Of a stretch of DNA of 64,000 nucleotides, positions 1-8,914 are shown piece by piece. A model generated the notes under the pieces. The model made no database searches, was not told the DNA's origin, and saw nothing but the letters and a program-made list of their open reading frames with translations. The first letter of the stretch is position 1. Every line of letters begins with the position of its first letter. Source of the DNA: CAJINA01 sp964636125 (GTDB lineage: Bacteria; Desulfobacterota; Desulfobacteria; Desulfobacterales; CAJINA01); NCBI GenBank assembly GCA_964636125.1, contig CAZWPX010000007.1, positions 61,508-125,507 of the forward strand, written 5' to 3'. The translations under genes and the position numbers were made by a program.

Positions 1-81
1 CTCATCCGAAAAGGCCAGGCATTCACGCAGGTCCACATCCGCGGTTTTATGGTTTAAGCCAAGTATTAGTATTTCAGTCAT
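1..81 (-). CDS. hemA: Glutamyl-tRNA reductase, N-terminal fragment (runs off the window)
   Basis: Only the first 27 codons are present, on the minus strand, beginning ATG at 79-81. They include GLNHKTADVDLRE, the N-terminal signature of glutamyl-tRNA reductase (usually GLNHKTAPVELRE). The family reduces glutamyl-tRNA(Glu) to glutamate-1-semialdehyde with NADPH, the first committed step of C5 tetrapyrrole synthesis in the cytoplasm. It starts two bases after the ccsB stop codon, so the two are probably co-transcribed. The catalytic cysteine lies outside the window and cannot be checked. Confidence 0.85.
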   Translation of the reverse strand, partial: MTEILILGLNHKTADVDLRECLAFSDE

Positions 82-83
82 AG

Positions 84-902
84 CTATTTGGTAAACTGTC
101 CATGGTGCCCCTGGAGCAGAAAGTTGACCCCGATAAATGTAAAAACAATGGCTGCGAATCCGACAATAGCCAGAATGGCAGCCCGGCGGCCGCGCCAGCC
201 CACGGTAAGCCGCTGGTGGAAAAGAGCGGCATAAATAAGCCAGGTGGCCACAGACCAGATCTCTTTCGGGTCCCAGCTCCAGAACCTGCCCCAGGCGGAT
301 TTGGCGTATACAAAGCCCGTTACAAGGCCCAGGGTCAGCATAATAAAGCCCCCCACAATACTGCCGTAACCGGTGGTGTCCAGCATATCAAGGGAGGGCA
401 GGCGATCGTAAAAAAAGCCGCGTTTTTTTGATTTTATGGCGTTTTCCTGGAGAATGTAGAGAATGCCGACGCCACAGGCCATTGCCAGGGCGGCCTCACC
501 GATAAAGATCGAAATGATATGGACAACCAGCCAGAAACTGTTAAAGATTGCCTTGGCCTGTACCGGTTCGCGGGGGATCTGGTAGGCTGCCAGCATGATC
601 AGGGCGGTGAGCGGGGCGGCGAAAATTCCCAGGATTTTCAATTTGAATTTGAACTGAAAAAAGATGAACGTGGCGGCCACGGCCAGTCCGGCCATGGAGA
701 GCGTCTGGTAGAGATTGTGAACCGGTATCTGTCCGGAGCGGGCCGCATCATATCCCACTGTGGCCAGGTGACACAAAGCCCCGGTGATAAACAGGCACAG
801 GGCTACCCGGTCCAGGTTCTTTTTTTGTGAAAAAAGAAAGACCAGGTAAGCGGCAGAACTCAGCAGGTAGAACACAATCGTGGCGGCGATGACAATATCC
901 AT
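84..902 (-). CDS. ccsB: Cytochrome c biogenesis protein CcsB/CcsA family (haem handling)
   Basis: A 272-residue polytopic membrane protein with about eight hydrophobic segments. The tryptophan-rich WWD-type haem-binding motif is visible near residues 200-215 (AWGRFWSWDPKEIWS), the hallmark of CcsA/CcmC/HemX-like proteins. The family presents haem on the outer side of the cytoplasmic membrane for covalent attachment to apocytochrome c (system II), or acts as the HemX partner of HemA in some operons. Its position directly upstream of hemA fits either role. Downstream of precorrin-2 dehydrogenase by about 100 bases. The family is certain; the CcsA-versus-HemX subtype is not. Confidence 0.85.
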   Translation of the reverse strand: MDIVIAATIVFYLLSSAAYLVFLFSQKKNLDRVALCLFITGALCHLATVGYDAARSGQIPVHNLYQTLSMAGLAVAATFIFFQFKFKLKILGIFAAPLTALIMLAAYQIPREPVQAKAIFNSFWLVVHIISIFIGEAALAMACGVGILYILQENAIKSKKRGFFYDRLPSLDMLDTTGYGSIVGGFIMLTLGLVTGFVYAKSAWGRFWSWDPKEIWSVATWLIYAALFHQRLTVGWRGRRAAILAIVGFAAIVFTFIGVNFLLQGHHGQFTK

Positions 903-1005
903 AAATTACACCAACTTTGGTCACTTTCAACTTGCTGTTAAAAATCAACCCCCCTGCAGGGCACCCCCCCGGGCTTCTGGGCCGGGAACATTCAAACCTT
1001 TGGTA

Positions 1006-1665
1006 TCAGCGGCTTAACAGCTGTTGATAGTGATAGCCGTCTCCCAGGACATCCAGGAAAAGGGCATCAATCTCAGCTGCCCGGTCGGCCTTTATCAGGT
1101 CGAGCAGGCCGCCGGCAATCAGTTTTTCAAATAGCGGCTTATGGGCCTCCGGTTCATGCTTTTCCTGGAGGAGCCTGGCCCGGATGGCACCCATGAGACG
1201 CAGAAAGGGCTCATATTCTTCACCAAATTGATTTTCAAGCTCTTTTCTCAGCTTTTTGGCATATGCGGGGCTTTTTCCGGAGGTGGAGATGGCCAGGACG
1301 AGATCACCTCGGTGAACAATAGCGGGCAGGATAAAATTGCAGATTTCCGGTCTGTCCGCGATGTTGCAGAGGGTATTCAGGCGTTCTGCATCGGTATGAA
1401 TCTGCCGGTTCAGGGCCTCATTGTCAGTGGCGCCGATGACCAGGAATTTACCGGCCAGATCAGTCGACCGGTACGGTCGTTTTTTCAGAACGATTTCCTC
1501 CCGGGCGGCCATTTGATCAAGCTTTTGGGAGGCTTTTAAGGAGACCACTGTGACCACGGCACCGCATGCCGCCAGGGTGCCGACTTTGCGGGTGCCCACA
1601 CCGCCGCCGCCCACAACCAGGCAGGCCCGGCCGGCTATATCAAGGTTTACGGGATAATATTTCAT
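1006..1665 (-). CDS. Precorrin-2 dehydrogenase / sirohydrochlorin ferrochelatase (CysG N-terminal type)
   Basis: 219 residues from ATG at 1663-1665 (MKYYPVNLD), chosen because it lies at the conserved family start and its ATGA overlaps the stop of the upstream gene. The N-terminal NAD-binding loop GGGGVGTRKV lies around residues 16-25. Precorrin-2 dehydrogenase oxidises precorrin-2 to sirohydrochlorin with NAD+, and Met8-type proteins may also insert iron to give siroheme. In sulfate reducers siroheme serves the dissimilatory sulfite reductase and the alternative haem pathway; proximity to hemA and ccsB supports this. The methyltransferase half of full CysG is absent. Confidence 0.85.
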   Translation of the reverse strand: MKYYPVNLDIAGRACLVVGGGGVGTRKVGTLAACGAVVTVVSLKASQKLDQMAAREEIVLKKRPYRSTDLAGKFLVIGATDNEALNRQIHTDAERLNTLCNIADRPEICNFILPAIVHRGDLVLAISTSGKSPAYAKKLRKELENQFGEEYEPFLRLMGAIRARLLQEKHEPEAHKPLFEKLIAGGLLDLIKADRAAEIDALFLDVLGDGYHYQQLLSR

Positions 1666-2444
1666 GGTATGATTTCCATCAGGTCTGCGGCCAGCTCTAG
1701 CGGGCCGGACCAGGTCTGCCGGCATTCGGCGAGCATATCTGCCTGGTCGCATTCCGGGTACAGGTGCGTCAAAACCAGGGCGCGGCCCGCGGCCCGTGTG
1801 GCGATGGTACCGGCCTCCGGGGGGGTGAGGTGCCCGGGGACTTTGAATTCGGCCGGAAAGGCTGCTTCACAGATCAGCAGGTCGGCCTTTTGGGCAAGTG
1901 TAATCAGGTTCTCACTGAAATCAGTGTCTCCGGAGTACACAACGGTTTTGCCATCCGGGCCGGTGATTTTAAACGCCAGGCTCTCCGGGTTGTGGACAAC
2001 CGGCGCGGATGTCACTGTAAAATCAGCAAACGAGAGGCCGTCACTTTTATCCACAGCCATCTCATGCAGCCGGAATTGTTCCGGCGGTAATTCTATCCAA
2101 TGTCCGTACACCGTTTTTAAGCGGCGGTAAAATTCAGAAAGGCCCTTTCCGGCCACCAGGGCAAGTGGCTTTTTGCGCCGACGGTTGAGTGGATATTTAT
2201 TGGCAAAAATAAATGAGGCCAGCTCCCCGGTATGGTCCGGATGAAAATGACTGAGCAGGATGTGGGAAACATCGCTGACCGCAATACCGGCTTCGGTCAG
2301 CCGCCGCATGGTTCCAGGGCCGCAATCCAATACGATAGTCGCTTCTGCAGTGGTTATCAGGGCCGCGCAGGCGCTGCGTTCCAGCGAGGGGACACAGGTC
2401 CCTGATCCTAATATGGTTACCCGGGTTTGGGATGTGTTCTTCAT
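1662..2444 (-). CDS. Metallo-beta-lactamase-fold hydrolase, ribonuclease Z-like
   Basis: A 260-residue MBL-fold protein. SHFHPDHTGELASF (about residues 65-78) is the HxHxDH zinc motif; a second metal ligand aspartate lies in YSGDTDF, and histidines in PGHLTPPEAG and LTHLYPE complete the site. The overall order resembles ElaC/ribonuclease Z or an arylsulfatase-like hydrolase, but the exosite expected of a tRNA 3'-processing RNase Z is not clear, so a generic phosphodiesterase is equally possible. It overlaps the DHH gene upstream and the precorrin-2 dehydrogenase downstream by four bases each, implying translational coupling. Confidence 0.75.
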   Translation of the reverse strand: MKNTSQTRVTILGSGTCVPSLERSACAALITTAEATIVLDCGPGTMRRLTEAGIAVSDVSHILLSHFHPDHTGELASFIFANKYPLNRRRKKPLALVAGKGLSEFYRRLKTVYGHWIELPPEQFRLHEMAVDKSDGLSFADFTVTSAPVVHNPESLAFKITGPDGKTVVYSGDTDFSENLITLAQKADLLICEAAFPAEFKVPGHLTPPEAGTIATRAAGRALVLTHLYPECDQADMLAECRQTWSGPLELAADLMEIIP

Positions 2445-3454
2445 TTTTTAGGGGCGGCAGCCTGTTTCGGTTTTTGGGTGCTTTTCTCAATATTGCGGAT
2501 AATCCAGAGGGCGATTTTAGGGTCATCAGTGGTGTCGACGGCCGGCTTCAGTTCTGTGTAGGTTATCTCTGCCCGGGCCATACTCTTGTGGCCGCCCGCG
2601 GACCCGAGTTGCCCGAAACTAAGGCTTGCTAGCCGGCCGGCGTTTTTACGAATACCGTCGTTCCGGAATATGATCACCAGTTTTTTATTGCACCTTCCGG
2701 AAACGATGCTCCAGGAGACTGAGCTGACCCGCATGAAGAAATCGGCGATCAGGACGCAGACATCCGGAGACGGGACATTTCCGAGATGGGCATACAGTTT
2801 GCCTTTGCGCCGGCGTTTCTCCGCAAGGGCGATCTTGAAATATTTCAGAAACTCGAACTTCAATTCCGATTGTTCAATTTTGCGGGCCATGTGGATGTTG
2901 ACGTGGCGAAAAAGAAACTGGAACGCGCGGACATCCTCGAAAAGGGCCTTGCGTTCAAAATTATCCGTATCTGTTTTTATGGCGTAAAAAAGCGCTGTCG
3001 CAAGTCTGGCGGAGGGTTTAATCTGGGCCGTCCGCAGGTATTCCGTGAGGATGCTGGCATTGGCACCGTAATCCGGACGGATATCGGTATATGCGGCCGT
3101 TTCACCCGCATCGGGGTGATGATCGATGATCACATCTGCCTTCAGGGCTTTGAACTTGATATCATGGGAGGGCTGTGAGTCCACAAGGACAAATTTTGAA
3201 AACCGCTCCAGGGCGACTTCATCAAACTGGACCAGGTTGACACCCAGCAGCCGCAACATGGTCAGATTGTCCGGCCGCTTGATAACGTTGGTACACGCAA
3301 TGGTCACACCGGCCACCTTGCGCCAGAGCAGGCGCCGCACCGCCATGGCGCTGGCAATGGCATCCGGGTCTGCGTTGATACCAATCAGAACCTGGTCTTC
3401 GCCGATAAATATATCGTAGAAGCGTTTGAGTCTTTCAGATCGCGTTACGGGCAT
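2441..3454 (-). CDS. DHH/DHHA1-family phosphoesterase
   Basis: 337 residues. ADPDAIASAMA (about residues 28-38) corresponds to motif I of DHH phosphoesterases, DHHPD (about residue 110) is the DHH signature itself, and GGHKSMARAE near the C-terminus is the DHHA1 substrate-binding GGH motif. Family members hydrolyse nanoRNA, pAp or cyclic dinucleotides with Mn2+. This is probably an NrnA-like oligoribonuclease, but motif I is unusual (NADPD rather than DxDxxG), so the substrate is uncertain. It is the first gene of the overlapping run to precorrin-2 dehydrogenase. Confidence 0.75.
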   Translation of the reverse strand: MPVTRSERLKRFYDIFIGEDQVLIGINADPDAIASAMAVRRLLWRKVAGVTIACTNVIKRPDNLTMLRLLGVNLVQFDEVALERFSKFVLVDSQPSHDIKFKALKADVIIDHHPDAGETAAYTDIRPDYGANASILTEYLRTAQIKPSARLATALFYAIKTDTDNFERKALFEDVRAFQFLFRHVNIHMARKIEQSELKFEFLKYFKIALAEKRRRKGKLYAHLGNVPSPDVCVLIADFFMRVSSVSWSIVSGRCNKKLVIIFRNDGIRKNAGRLASLSFGQLGSAGGHKSMARAEITYTELKPAVDTTDDPKIALWIIRNIEKSTQKPKQAAAPKK

Positions 3455-3532
3455 TAAATGTCCTTTTTCAGCTTTCCGGGAATATTACGCTGTGGGGGGT
3501 AAGATTTCAATAGTATAATTTTCAATCGTGGA

Positions 3533-4036
3533 TTACCACCCGTGAACAGGCGGATATCCCCGCAGGCTTTCGTACAGGACAACGGCCGCGGCGGTTGAGA
3601 GATTGAGGCTTCGGACCTCCCGGGAAATGGGAATATGGTAGGTGGCTTCCGGGTACTGGTCCAATATGGACGGGGGCAGGCCCCGGGTCTCCGAACCGAA
3701 AACAAGAAACTGTCTGGGCGGGGTCGGCAGCGACCAGAAAGGGGCGGCCCCGTTCTTGGTGAGCAGGGCGACTTCATCCGGGTGTATGCCCAGGGCGGCC
3801 TTGAAATCGTCAAAAGCATCCCAGACCGAGAGCTGTACCCGGGGCCAGTAATCCAGACCGGCTCTTTTGACCTGCCGACTGTCAAGGGAAAAACCCAGGG
3901 GGCGGATAAGGTGCAGGGCGGCGCCGGCGCCGATACAGGTGCGGCCGATGTTCCCGGTATTCCAGTGGACATCCGGGGTGACCAGAACCACGTGGCGCTC
4001 GAGTGGAGGACTTATTTCTTTTTTTGCATGCGGCAT
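3533..4036 (-). CDS. trmL: tRNA (cytidine/uridine-34 2'-O)-methyltransferase, SpoU/TrmL type
   Basis: 167 residues, the usual length of TrmL. The SPOUT motifs are readable: PDVHWNTGNIGRTC (motif 1), FGSETRGLP (motif 2) and PISREVRSLNLSTAAAVVLYE (motif 3, abbreviated here; asparagine-leucine-serine is the conserved knot). TrmL 2'-O-methylates the wobble nucleotide of tRNA-Leu isoacceptors using S-adenosylmethionine. It sits alone 78 bases upstream of the DHH gene on the same strand. The start at 4036 gives a few extra residues before the conserved domain; no in-frame alternative is better supported. Confidence 0.88.
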   Translation of the reverse strand: MPHAKKEISPPLERHVVLVTPDVHWNTGNIGRTCIGAGAALHLIRPLGFSLDSRQVKRAGLDYWPRVQLSVWDAFDDFKAALGIHPDEVALLTKNGAAPFWSLPTPPRQFLVFGSETRGLPPSILDQYPEATYHIPISREVRSLNLSTAAAVVLYESLRGYPPVHGW

Positions 4037-4216
4037 GTTGAATGGTTGTTTTCGGTGAAATGCCTGCGATAAAGATCATACCGCAATTCCATATACAAAT
4101 TTTGGTTCAAGGCGCGGCACCTGCAGAGATCAAACCTGGAAAAGGCACACTGGACCGGCTCGGGTCCCAACGCCACACCCCGGGCCGGAATCAGGTCCTT
4201 GAACATCAAACCGGCT

Positions 4217-4777
4217 TCAGGTTGACATTGTAAAATGCCTGGGCTTACAGATGATCTCGCGGACCCGCAGGTCAAAGAGATTGGACTGGTTGGCCGGTTT
4301 GACGACCAGGGCGGCATCGGCCCCTTTTGAGGAGCCGCCGATGGCGATGATATCTGCGCCGCTCAGTGTGCCCCCGTCGGCGGCCATAATGGACACCTCC
4401 ACGGCCACCTTGGTCCCCTGGCCAAACAGTTTCAAGGTGTCGGCAATGAGCAGGGCCGGGTAGACACCACCGTGTTTTTTAGCCACGGCGCGTTCTACTC
4501 CGGAAAGGGCATGGGTGGCCGAGATGACCGCCACCCCTCTATCTTCTAACTGCTTGCGGGTCCTGTAAGGCATGATCGGTTTAAATGGTTCAATGTAGCC
4601 ATGGTGATAGGTTACAGCCGTAATCCTGAAGCCCTCAAAAATTTCAAGGGCGGCAAAGGCGGTTTCACCGGATGTGGAGGCTATGACAACTTCATCAATG
4701 CCAAGCTCCCGGGCCCTGTCAAATGCTGCGGTTAATGTCTGCCGGGTGTTTATTTTTCCAGGCTTCTCAAAATACAT
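4217..4777 (-). CDS. Stand-alone pyruvate kinase alpha/beta (C-terminal) domain protein
   Basis: 186 residues resembling only the C-terminal alpha/beta domain of pyruvate kinase: an opening helix (TLTAAFDRARELGIDEVVIA), STSGETAF, a middle block ending ISATHALSGVERA and a late VSIMAADGG segment. There is no TIM-barrel catalytic domain, so it cannot be a pyruvate kinase itself. Such free domains are common in anaerobes and archaea with no established function; ligand binding is plausible. It is divergent from the amidohydrolase at 4977. About 180 bases between it and trmL hold nothing I recognise. Confidence 0.75.
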   Translation of the reverse strand: MYFEKPGKINTRQTLTAAFDRARELGIDEVVIASTSGETAFAALEIFEGFRITAVTYHHGYIEPFKPIMPYRTRKQLEDRGVAVISATHALSGVERAVAKKHGGVYPALLIADTLKLFGQGTKVAVEVSIMAADGGTLSGADIIAIGGSSKGADAALVVKPANQSNLFDLRVREIICKPRHFTMST

Positions 4778-4976
4778 GGTTCCCTCCGTTTACAGCATTT
4801 ACCCTATCAGTGTTCGGTTATTTGGCAATTTGCATAACATTTCAATAATAATGGGGCATTTAATACAACACGGTGCCTGTTTGTGGCAACTGGTATTTAC
4901 AAATCGAGGGCAATGCGGTTTAACCAGATCTAAAAAGAAAGATAATGTTTGTCTGCACGCGAAAGGAGACAAGTCG

Positions 4977-5822
4977 ATGATCATCGATGTACACGTACAC
5001 ATATTCCCCAAAAGAATACGGGAAAACAAGGCGACCTATTTTTCAAATGAGCCGGCTTTCGAGCTTTTATACGGGCCGGAGGCCGCCAATATGGCCAGCG
5101 CCGGGGATGTGCTGGCCATGCTGGATGAACAGGGTGTTGACCGGGCGGTTGTCTGCGGGTTTCCCTGGGCGAACCTGGGCACCTGCAAGATGAACAATGA
5201 TTATGTGCTCAACGCCGTGGCCCGTCACCCCGACCGGCTGCTCGGGATGGGCTGCTTTGATCCGCTCACTTCCCACTACGAAGAGGAGGTGGCCCGCTGT
5301 GCGGCCGCCGGGGCGGCTGGCATGGGCGAGCTGGCGTTTTACCGTTCCGGGATCAACAAGCGCTGCCGGGACCAGCTGGCCCCGGCCATGGAAATCTGCC
5401 GGGAGCATGATCTCCCGCTGATGATTCACACCAATGAACCCGTAGGGCATAAATATCCCGGCAAGACCCCCAACACCCTGGCCCAGATATACAGTCTGAT
5501 AAAGCAATTCCCGGACAACAAAATCATCCTGGCTCACTGGGGCGGCGGGATATTTTTCTATAACCTCTTGAAAAAAGAGTTCAAACCGGCCATGCGAAAT
5601 GTCTGGTATGACACGGCGGCATCACCCTATTTATACCGTCCGGATATCTACCGGGTCGCGGCAGATCTGGCCGGTTCGGATCGGATTCTTTTCGGGACGG
5701 ATTTTTGCCTTCTCAAGCCGGAGCGTTATTTTAAGGAGATGGACCAGGCCGGGCTGACCCCTGAAGAGAAGGCGGCCATCTGCGGCGGCAATGCCCGGGC
5801 GCTCTTTAACCTGTCAGGTTAA
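4977..5822 (+). CDS. Amidohydrolase-2 family metal-dependent hydrolase (TIM barrel)
   Basis: 281 residues. I choose ATG at 4977 because AAAGGAG sits just upstream and the protein opens MIIDVHVHIFP, giving the HxH metal motif at residues 5-7; the longer open frame upstream lacks coding character. Further barrel ligands are IHTNEPVGHK (about residue 150), ILAHWGGG (about residue 185) and LFGTDF (about residue 240). The family includes decarboxylases and hydrolases related to ACMSD; the substrate cannot be told. The neighbours (a pyruvate kinase domain protein and YkgJ) give no pathway hint. Confidence 0.8.
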   Translation: MIIDVHVHIFPKRIRENKATYFSNEPAFELLYGPEAANMASAGDVLAMLDEQGVDRAVVCGFPWANLGTCKMNNDYVLNAVARHPDRLLGMGCFDPLTSHYEEEVARCAAAGAAGMGELAFYRSGINKRCRDQLAPAMEICREHDLPLMIHTNEPVGHKYPGKTPNTLAQIYSLIKQFPDNKIILAHWGGGIFFYNLLKKEFKPAMRNVWYDTAASPYLYRPDIYRVAADLAGSDRILFGTDFCLLKPERYFKEMDQAGLTPEEKAAICGGNARALFNLSG

Positions 5823-5905
5823 AAAGCTTGAGGGTTCAAGCATTCCAGGGGCCAGGGGTTCGAGTGAAGGGCAAAAACCAGAAAAACCCACTGAGAAAAC
5901 CTGAC

Positions 5906-6565
5906 CTACTGGAAAAGGGCGCTTAATTCGTTGACGATTTCCCGGGCCCGGGGCTGGTATTCCGGCGGCAGCAGGAGCATTTCAATCGGATGGTTGGGAA
6001 CGAACCCGTTTTCCAGGCACCGATTGGCCGCCGGCGGTAAAGGCAGCATGTCGATCAGATTGCCAGTGCAGCCGGATGCGTCGGCGTGTTCGACGAACTG
6101 CATGAAAACCGTGTGAAGAGACAGCCGGTAGTCCTCCATTTCCGCCCGGCCGCCCGGCCGGCATACGGATGTCGAGACCATGCAGCGGCAGGCAAAAGGC
6201 CGGACCGCGTAAATCGGACAGCGGCTGTCCTTCAGCAGCGGACAGGGCCGCCAGGCCGGGTCGCATGTTTCTTCTGGCGGCGCTTGACCATTACGGCAAA
6301 GATGCGCCAGGGTGTTGGTGGTGGTAAGCGGCTGGAAACGCAGCTGGTCCACGGCCTTTGCGAGCTTCTTCAGCAGCGCCTGTTGACCGGTTTCCGCCAG
6401 GTGCCCGGCAATCAGGTCGGCCTCCAGGGTGGTGACGGATACGTTGCGTGTGCAGCACAGGTCGCAGCCAGCCTGGCAGGCCAGGTCCATCTGCGCTGTG
6501 AGGTGGTCATGCAGGGCGTAAATAGCCAGAAGGATATCGATTCCTTTTTCAGGGTGCGGGGACAT
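5906..6565 (-). CDS. YkgJ-type cysteine cluster (zinc/iron-chelating) protein
   Basis: 219 residues from ATG at 6563-6565 (MSPHPEKGIDILL); the 33 codons upstream in frame look non-coding. Cysteines at about residues 30, 34, 37 and 38 (CQAGCDLCC) and CPLLKDSRCPIYAVRPFACR further on form the two cysteine clusters of the UPF0153/YkgJ family, thought to bind a metal or Fe-S centre. The function in any organism is unclear. It is divergent from the DUF362 ferredoxin protein with about 90 bases between starts, so the two may share a promoter region. Confidence 0.78.
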   Translation of the reverse strand: MSPHPEKGIDILLAIYALHDHLTAQMDLACQAGCDLCCTRNVSVTTLEADLIAGHLAETGQQALLKKLAKAVDQLRFQPLTTTNTLAHLCRNGQAPPEETCDPAWRPCPLLKDSRCPIYAVRPFACRCMVSTSVCRPGGRAEMEDYRLSLHTVFMQFVEHADASGCTGNLIDMLPLPPAANRCLENGFVPNHPIEMLLLPPEYQPRAREIVNELSALFQ

Positions 6566-6657
6566 GCCAGATGTTTTTGCACAAAATGATGAACAAGAAA
6601 AGAGATTTGAACAGTACACCGAAGCGTTTTTAAACCGACATTCGACAGGGGGATACC

Positions 6658-7764
6658 ATGCCAAGCACCGTCTATTTTTCCGACCTCAGGGCCTCTTTCA
6701 AGGAAAACCTGGTCACCCGGCTGGGCCGGCTGATGGAGAGGGCCGGCCTGATGAACATCATGAATGGCCGGGACCTGGTGGCCGTCAAGCTTCATTTTGG
6801 GGAATTGGGCAATACCGCCTTTATCCGGCCGGTATTTCTAAGAAAGATAGTGGAGACCATCGCTGCTCAAGGCGGCCAGCCTTTTTTGACGGATGCCAAC
6901 ACCCTCTATTCCGGGGCACGCAGCGACGCTCCCAGCCATCTGGCCACGGCCATTCAGAATGGATTCGCCTACTCCGTGGTAAATGCGCCCCTGGTGATTG
7001 CGGATGGCCTGCGGGGAAAATCCGAAACAGCCGTGCCGGTAAACCTTAAAAACTTCAAAGAGGTGTATATCGGCCAGGAAATAGTGGCGGCGGATGCCCT
7101 GGTCTCCGTGGCTCATTTCAAGGGGCACGAGCTTTCCGGTTTCGGGGGGACCCTCAAGAACCTGGGCATGGGCTGCGCCTCCCGCAAGGGAAAGCTGGCC
7201 CAGCACTCCACGGTAAGCCCGAAGGTCAAGCGGAAAAGGTGTGTGGCCTGCGAGCAATGCCTGCCCCATTGCTCACAGCAGGCGATCTCCATGGTCGATG
7301 AAAAGGCGGCCATCAACGGTGAAAAGTGTATCGGCTGCGGTGAATGCATCCTGATCTGTCCCAATGAGGCCATCCAGATCCAGTGGAACCAATCCATCCC
7401 GGTGTTCCTGGAAAACATGATGGAATATACAGCGGGGGTCTTGCAGAATAAACAGGGCAAGGCGCTCTATATCAATTTTATTACGGATGTTTCCCCGGCC
7501 TGTGACTGTTATCCTTACAACGACACCCCGATTGTCCGTGATATCGGTATCCTGGCCTCCACCGACCCGGTGGCCATTGACCAGGCATCCGTTGACTTGG
7601 TCAACCGGGAACATGGGCTTCCGGGATCCTGCCTGAAAAAGAATATCGAGCCGGAAGGGGACAAGTTCGGGGCGATCTATGAGAAAGTGGATTGGGCCTA
7701 CCAGCTGGAATATGCCGAGAAGATCGGGTTGGGGAGACGGGAGTATACGCTGGAATCGATTTAG
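6658..7764 (+). CDS. DUF362 domain protein with two [4Fe-4S] ferredoxin motifs
   Basis: 368 residues. A DUF362 N-terminal half (VAVKLHFGELGN, FLTDANTLYSGARSDAP, HFKGHELSGFGGTLKNLGMG) is followed by two ferredoxin motifs, CVACEQCLPHCSQQAI (about residues 199-214) and CIGCGECILICPNEAI (about residues 226-241), then the DUF362 C-terminal segment with DIGILASTDPVAIDQAS. Each motif can hold one [4Fe-4S] cluster. The family is frequent in anaerobes and is an electron-transfer protein of unknown partner. GGGGGATACC lies just upstream of the start. The first half is cytoplasmic in character, without a signal peptide. Confidence 0.85.
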   Translation: MPSTVYFSDLRASFKENLVTRLGRLMERAGLMNIMNGRDLVAVKLHFGELGNTAFIRPVFLRKIVETIAAQGGQPFLTDANTLYSGARSDAPSHLATAIQNGFAYSVVNAPLVIADGLRGKSETAVPVNLKNFKEVYIGQEIVAADALVSVAHFKGHELSGFGGTLKNLGMGCASRKGKLAQHSTVSPKVKRKRCVACEQCLPHCSQQAISMVDEKAAINGEKCIGCGECILICPNEAIQIQWNQSIPVFLENMMEYTAGVLQNKQGKALYINFITDVSPACDCYPYNDTPIVRDIGILASTDPVAIDQASVDLVNREHGLPGSCLKKNIEPEGDKFGAIYEKVDWAYQLEYAEKIGLGRREYTLESI

Positions 7765-7780
7765 TAAAAAACTGAACATT

Positions 7781-7921
7781 GAACATCGAACGTCCAACTT
7801 CGAACTTTGAACGGTGGTACGCCTGCGGCGGCCGATTTGACCAAACGTTAGAATCATAACTTCAGGTAAGAGTTACTTTAACTGGCAGAATTCCTTCTTC
7901 GAAGTTGGACGTTCGATGTTC
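7781..7921. repeat. Perfect 24-bp inverted repeat flanking 93 bp
   Basis: Bases 7781-7804 and 7898-7921 are exact reverse complements. They lie between the convergent DUF362 and transporter genes and could form a long hairpin or cruciform. The same 18-base core, gttggacgttcgatgttc, recurs exactly at 47702-47719, so this is a dispersed element rather than a local terminator. There is no T-run directly after the right arm beyond a short gTTTTTg. Confidence 0.85.
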
Positions 7922-7942
7922 GGTTTTTGTCTTAATTGTCTT

Positions 7943-8914
7943 TTATTTCCCTGTCCCGCCTTCCGCCTCGGCCTGGCGCCGAAACCGGTGGGCCACCAGC
8001 GTGTCCATGATCATCTGGGTCAAATGATAGGCGATGGGCGGTATCAATGCCATGGGGTAGTCCGCGGCGAAATAACCGGCCCAGACCAGATAAGAAATCG
8101 TCAGGGTTTTCTGGGAGGTGTGGATGGTGAACGCCGCCGTGGAGGGGCGGTCCAGTTTAATCAGCCGGGAGATACCGAAGTTCAGGCCCAGGATCAGGCT
8201 GTGCAGGCCGATCATGAATAGAAAGAGCAGGGCCAGTACCGGGCCGACTTTGAGAAGCTGGCCGGTTGAACTCGATACAGCGTTGAGAATAATCATCAGG
8301 ACAATGCACTGGTTGAAGATCGAGAAAACTTTTCCGTAGGGTGCAATCATCGTTTTCAGCTTCGGCCGCAGCAGTTGACCGATCAGGGTCGGAATGAGGA
8401 CCTTGATCGTCAGGCCGGTGAGCATCTGCAAGACCGGCAGCTCGATAACCGTATCGCCGAACTGGAGAAACAGGTTCAGCACAAATGGTATGGTCAGGAT
8501 GGAAGCGAAGTTGCACAGCACACAGATAAACAGGCTCAGGGGCACATTGCCCAGGGCAATGGCGGTCATGACCGTCCCGGAGGCCACGGTCACCGGGGCC
8601 GCCCCGATAATCAGCGCACCGATTGAAAAATCCGGGGAGCTGCGGAACACAAGCAGTCCCAGGGCATAGGCAATGCCCGGGATTATAAAGAGGGCAGAGG
8701 CCAGGGCTGCCACCAGGACTTTGCCGTTTTTCAACTGCTCCACCAGGCTGGATGTCTCCAGGGTGAGACCGGTGATAAAAAAAGCCAGGAAGATACCGAT
8801 GTTAAGAACTTTGAATTCACGCATAAAAAGGCCTACGGCCGGCAGGGTAAAAGCAACCAGAACCATTACGGCGATACCGACAAAAAACCATTGCTTCTTC
8901 AAGAAATTTATCAC
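7943..8914 (-). CDS. Bile acid:sodium symporter-like (SBF-like/BASS) membrane transporter
   Basis: 323 residues, almost wholly hydrophobic with about ten predicted membrane helices. Segments such as FFITGLTLETSSL, GAAPVTVASGTVMTAIALGN and HTSQKTLTISY match the SBF-like (YfeH-type) branch of the bile acid/sodium symporter superfamily, where the two crossing helices carry short conserved polar stretches. Substrates of bacterial members are mostly unknown (organic acids or sulfonated compounds are candidates). It stands alone, convergent with the DUF362 gene, with the repeat at 7781-7921 between. Confidence 0.8.
   Translation of the reverse strand: MINFLKKQWFFVGIAVMVLVAFTLPAVGLFMREFKVLNIGIFLAFFITGLTLETSSLVEQLKNGKVLVAALASALFIIPGIAYALGLLVFRSSPDFSIGALIIGAAPVTVASGTVMTAIALGNVPLSLFICVLCNFASILTIPFVLNLFLQFGDTVIELPVLQMLTGLTIKVLIPTLIGQLLRPKLKTMIAPYGKVFSIFNQCIVLMIILNAVSSSTGQLLKVGPVLALLFLFMIGLHSLILGLNFGISRLIKLDRPSTAAFTIHTSQKTLTISYLVWAGYFAADYPMALIPPIAYHLTQMIMDTLVAHRFRRQAEAEGGTGK

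Noticed and set aside
4674..4976. Upstream extension of the amidohydrolase frame by about 100 codons
   Set aside because: It overlaps the divergent pyruvate-kinase-domain gene, has no coding character, and a good ribosome site and the conserved metal motif begin at 4977.
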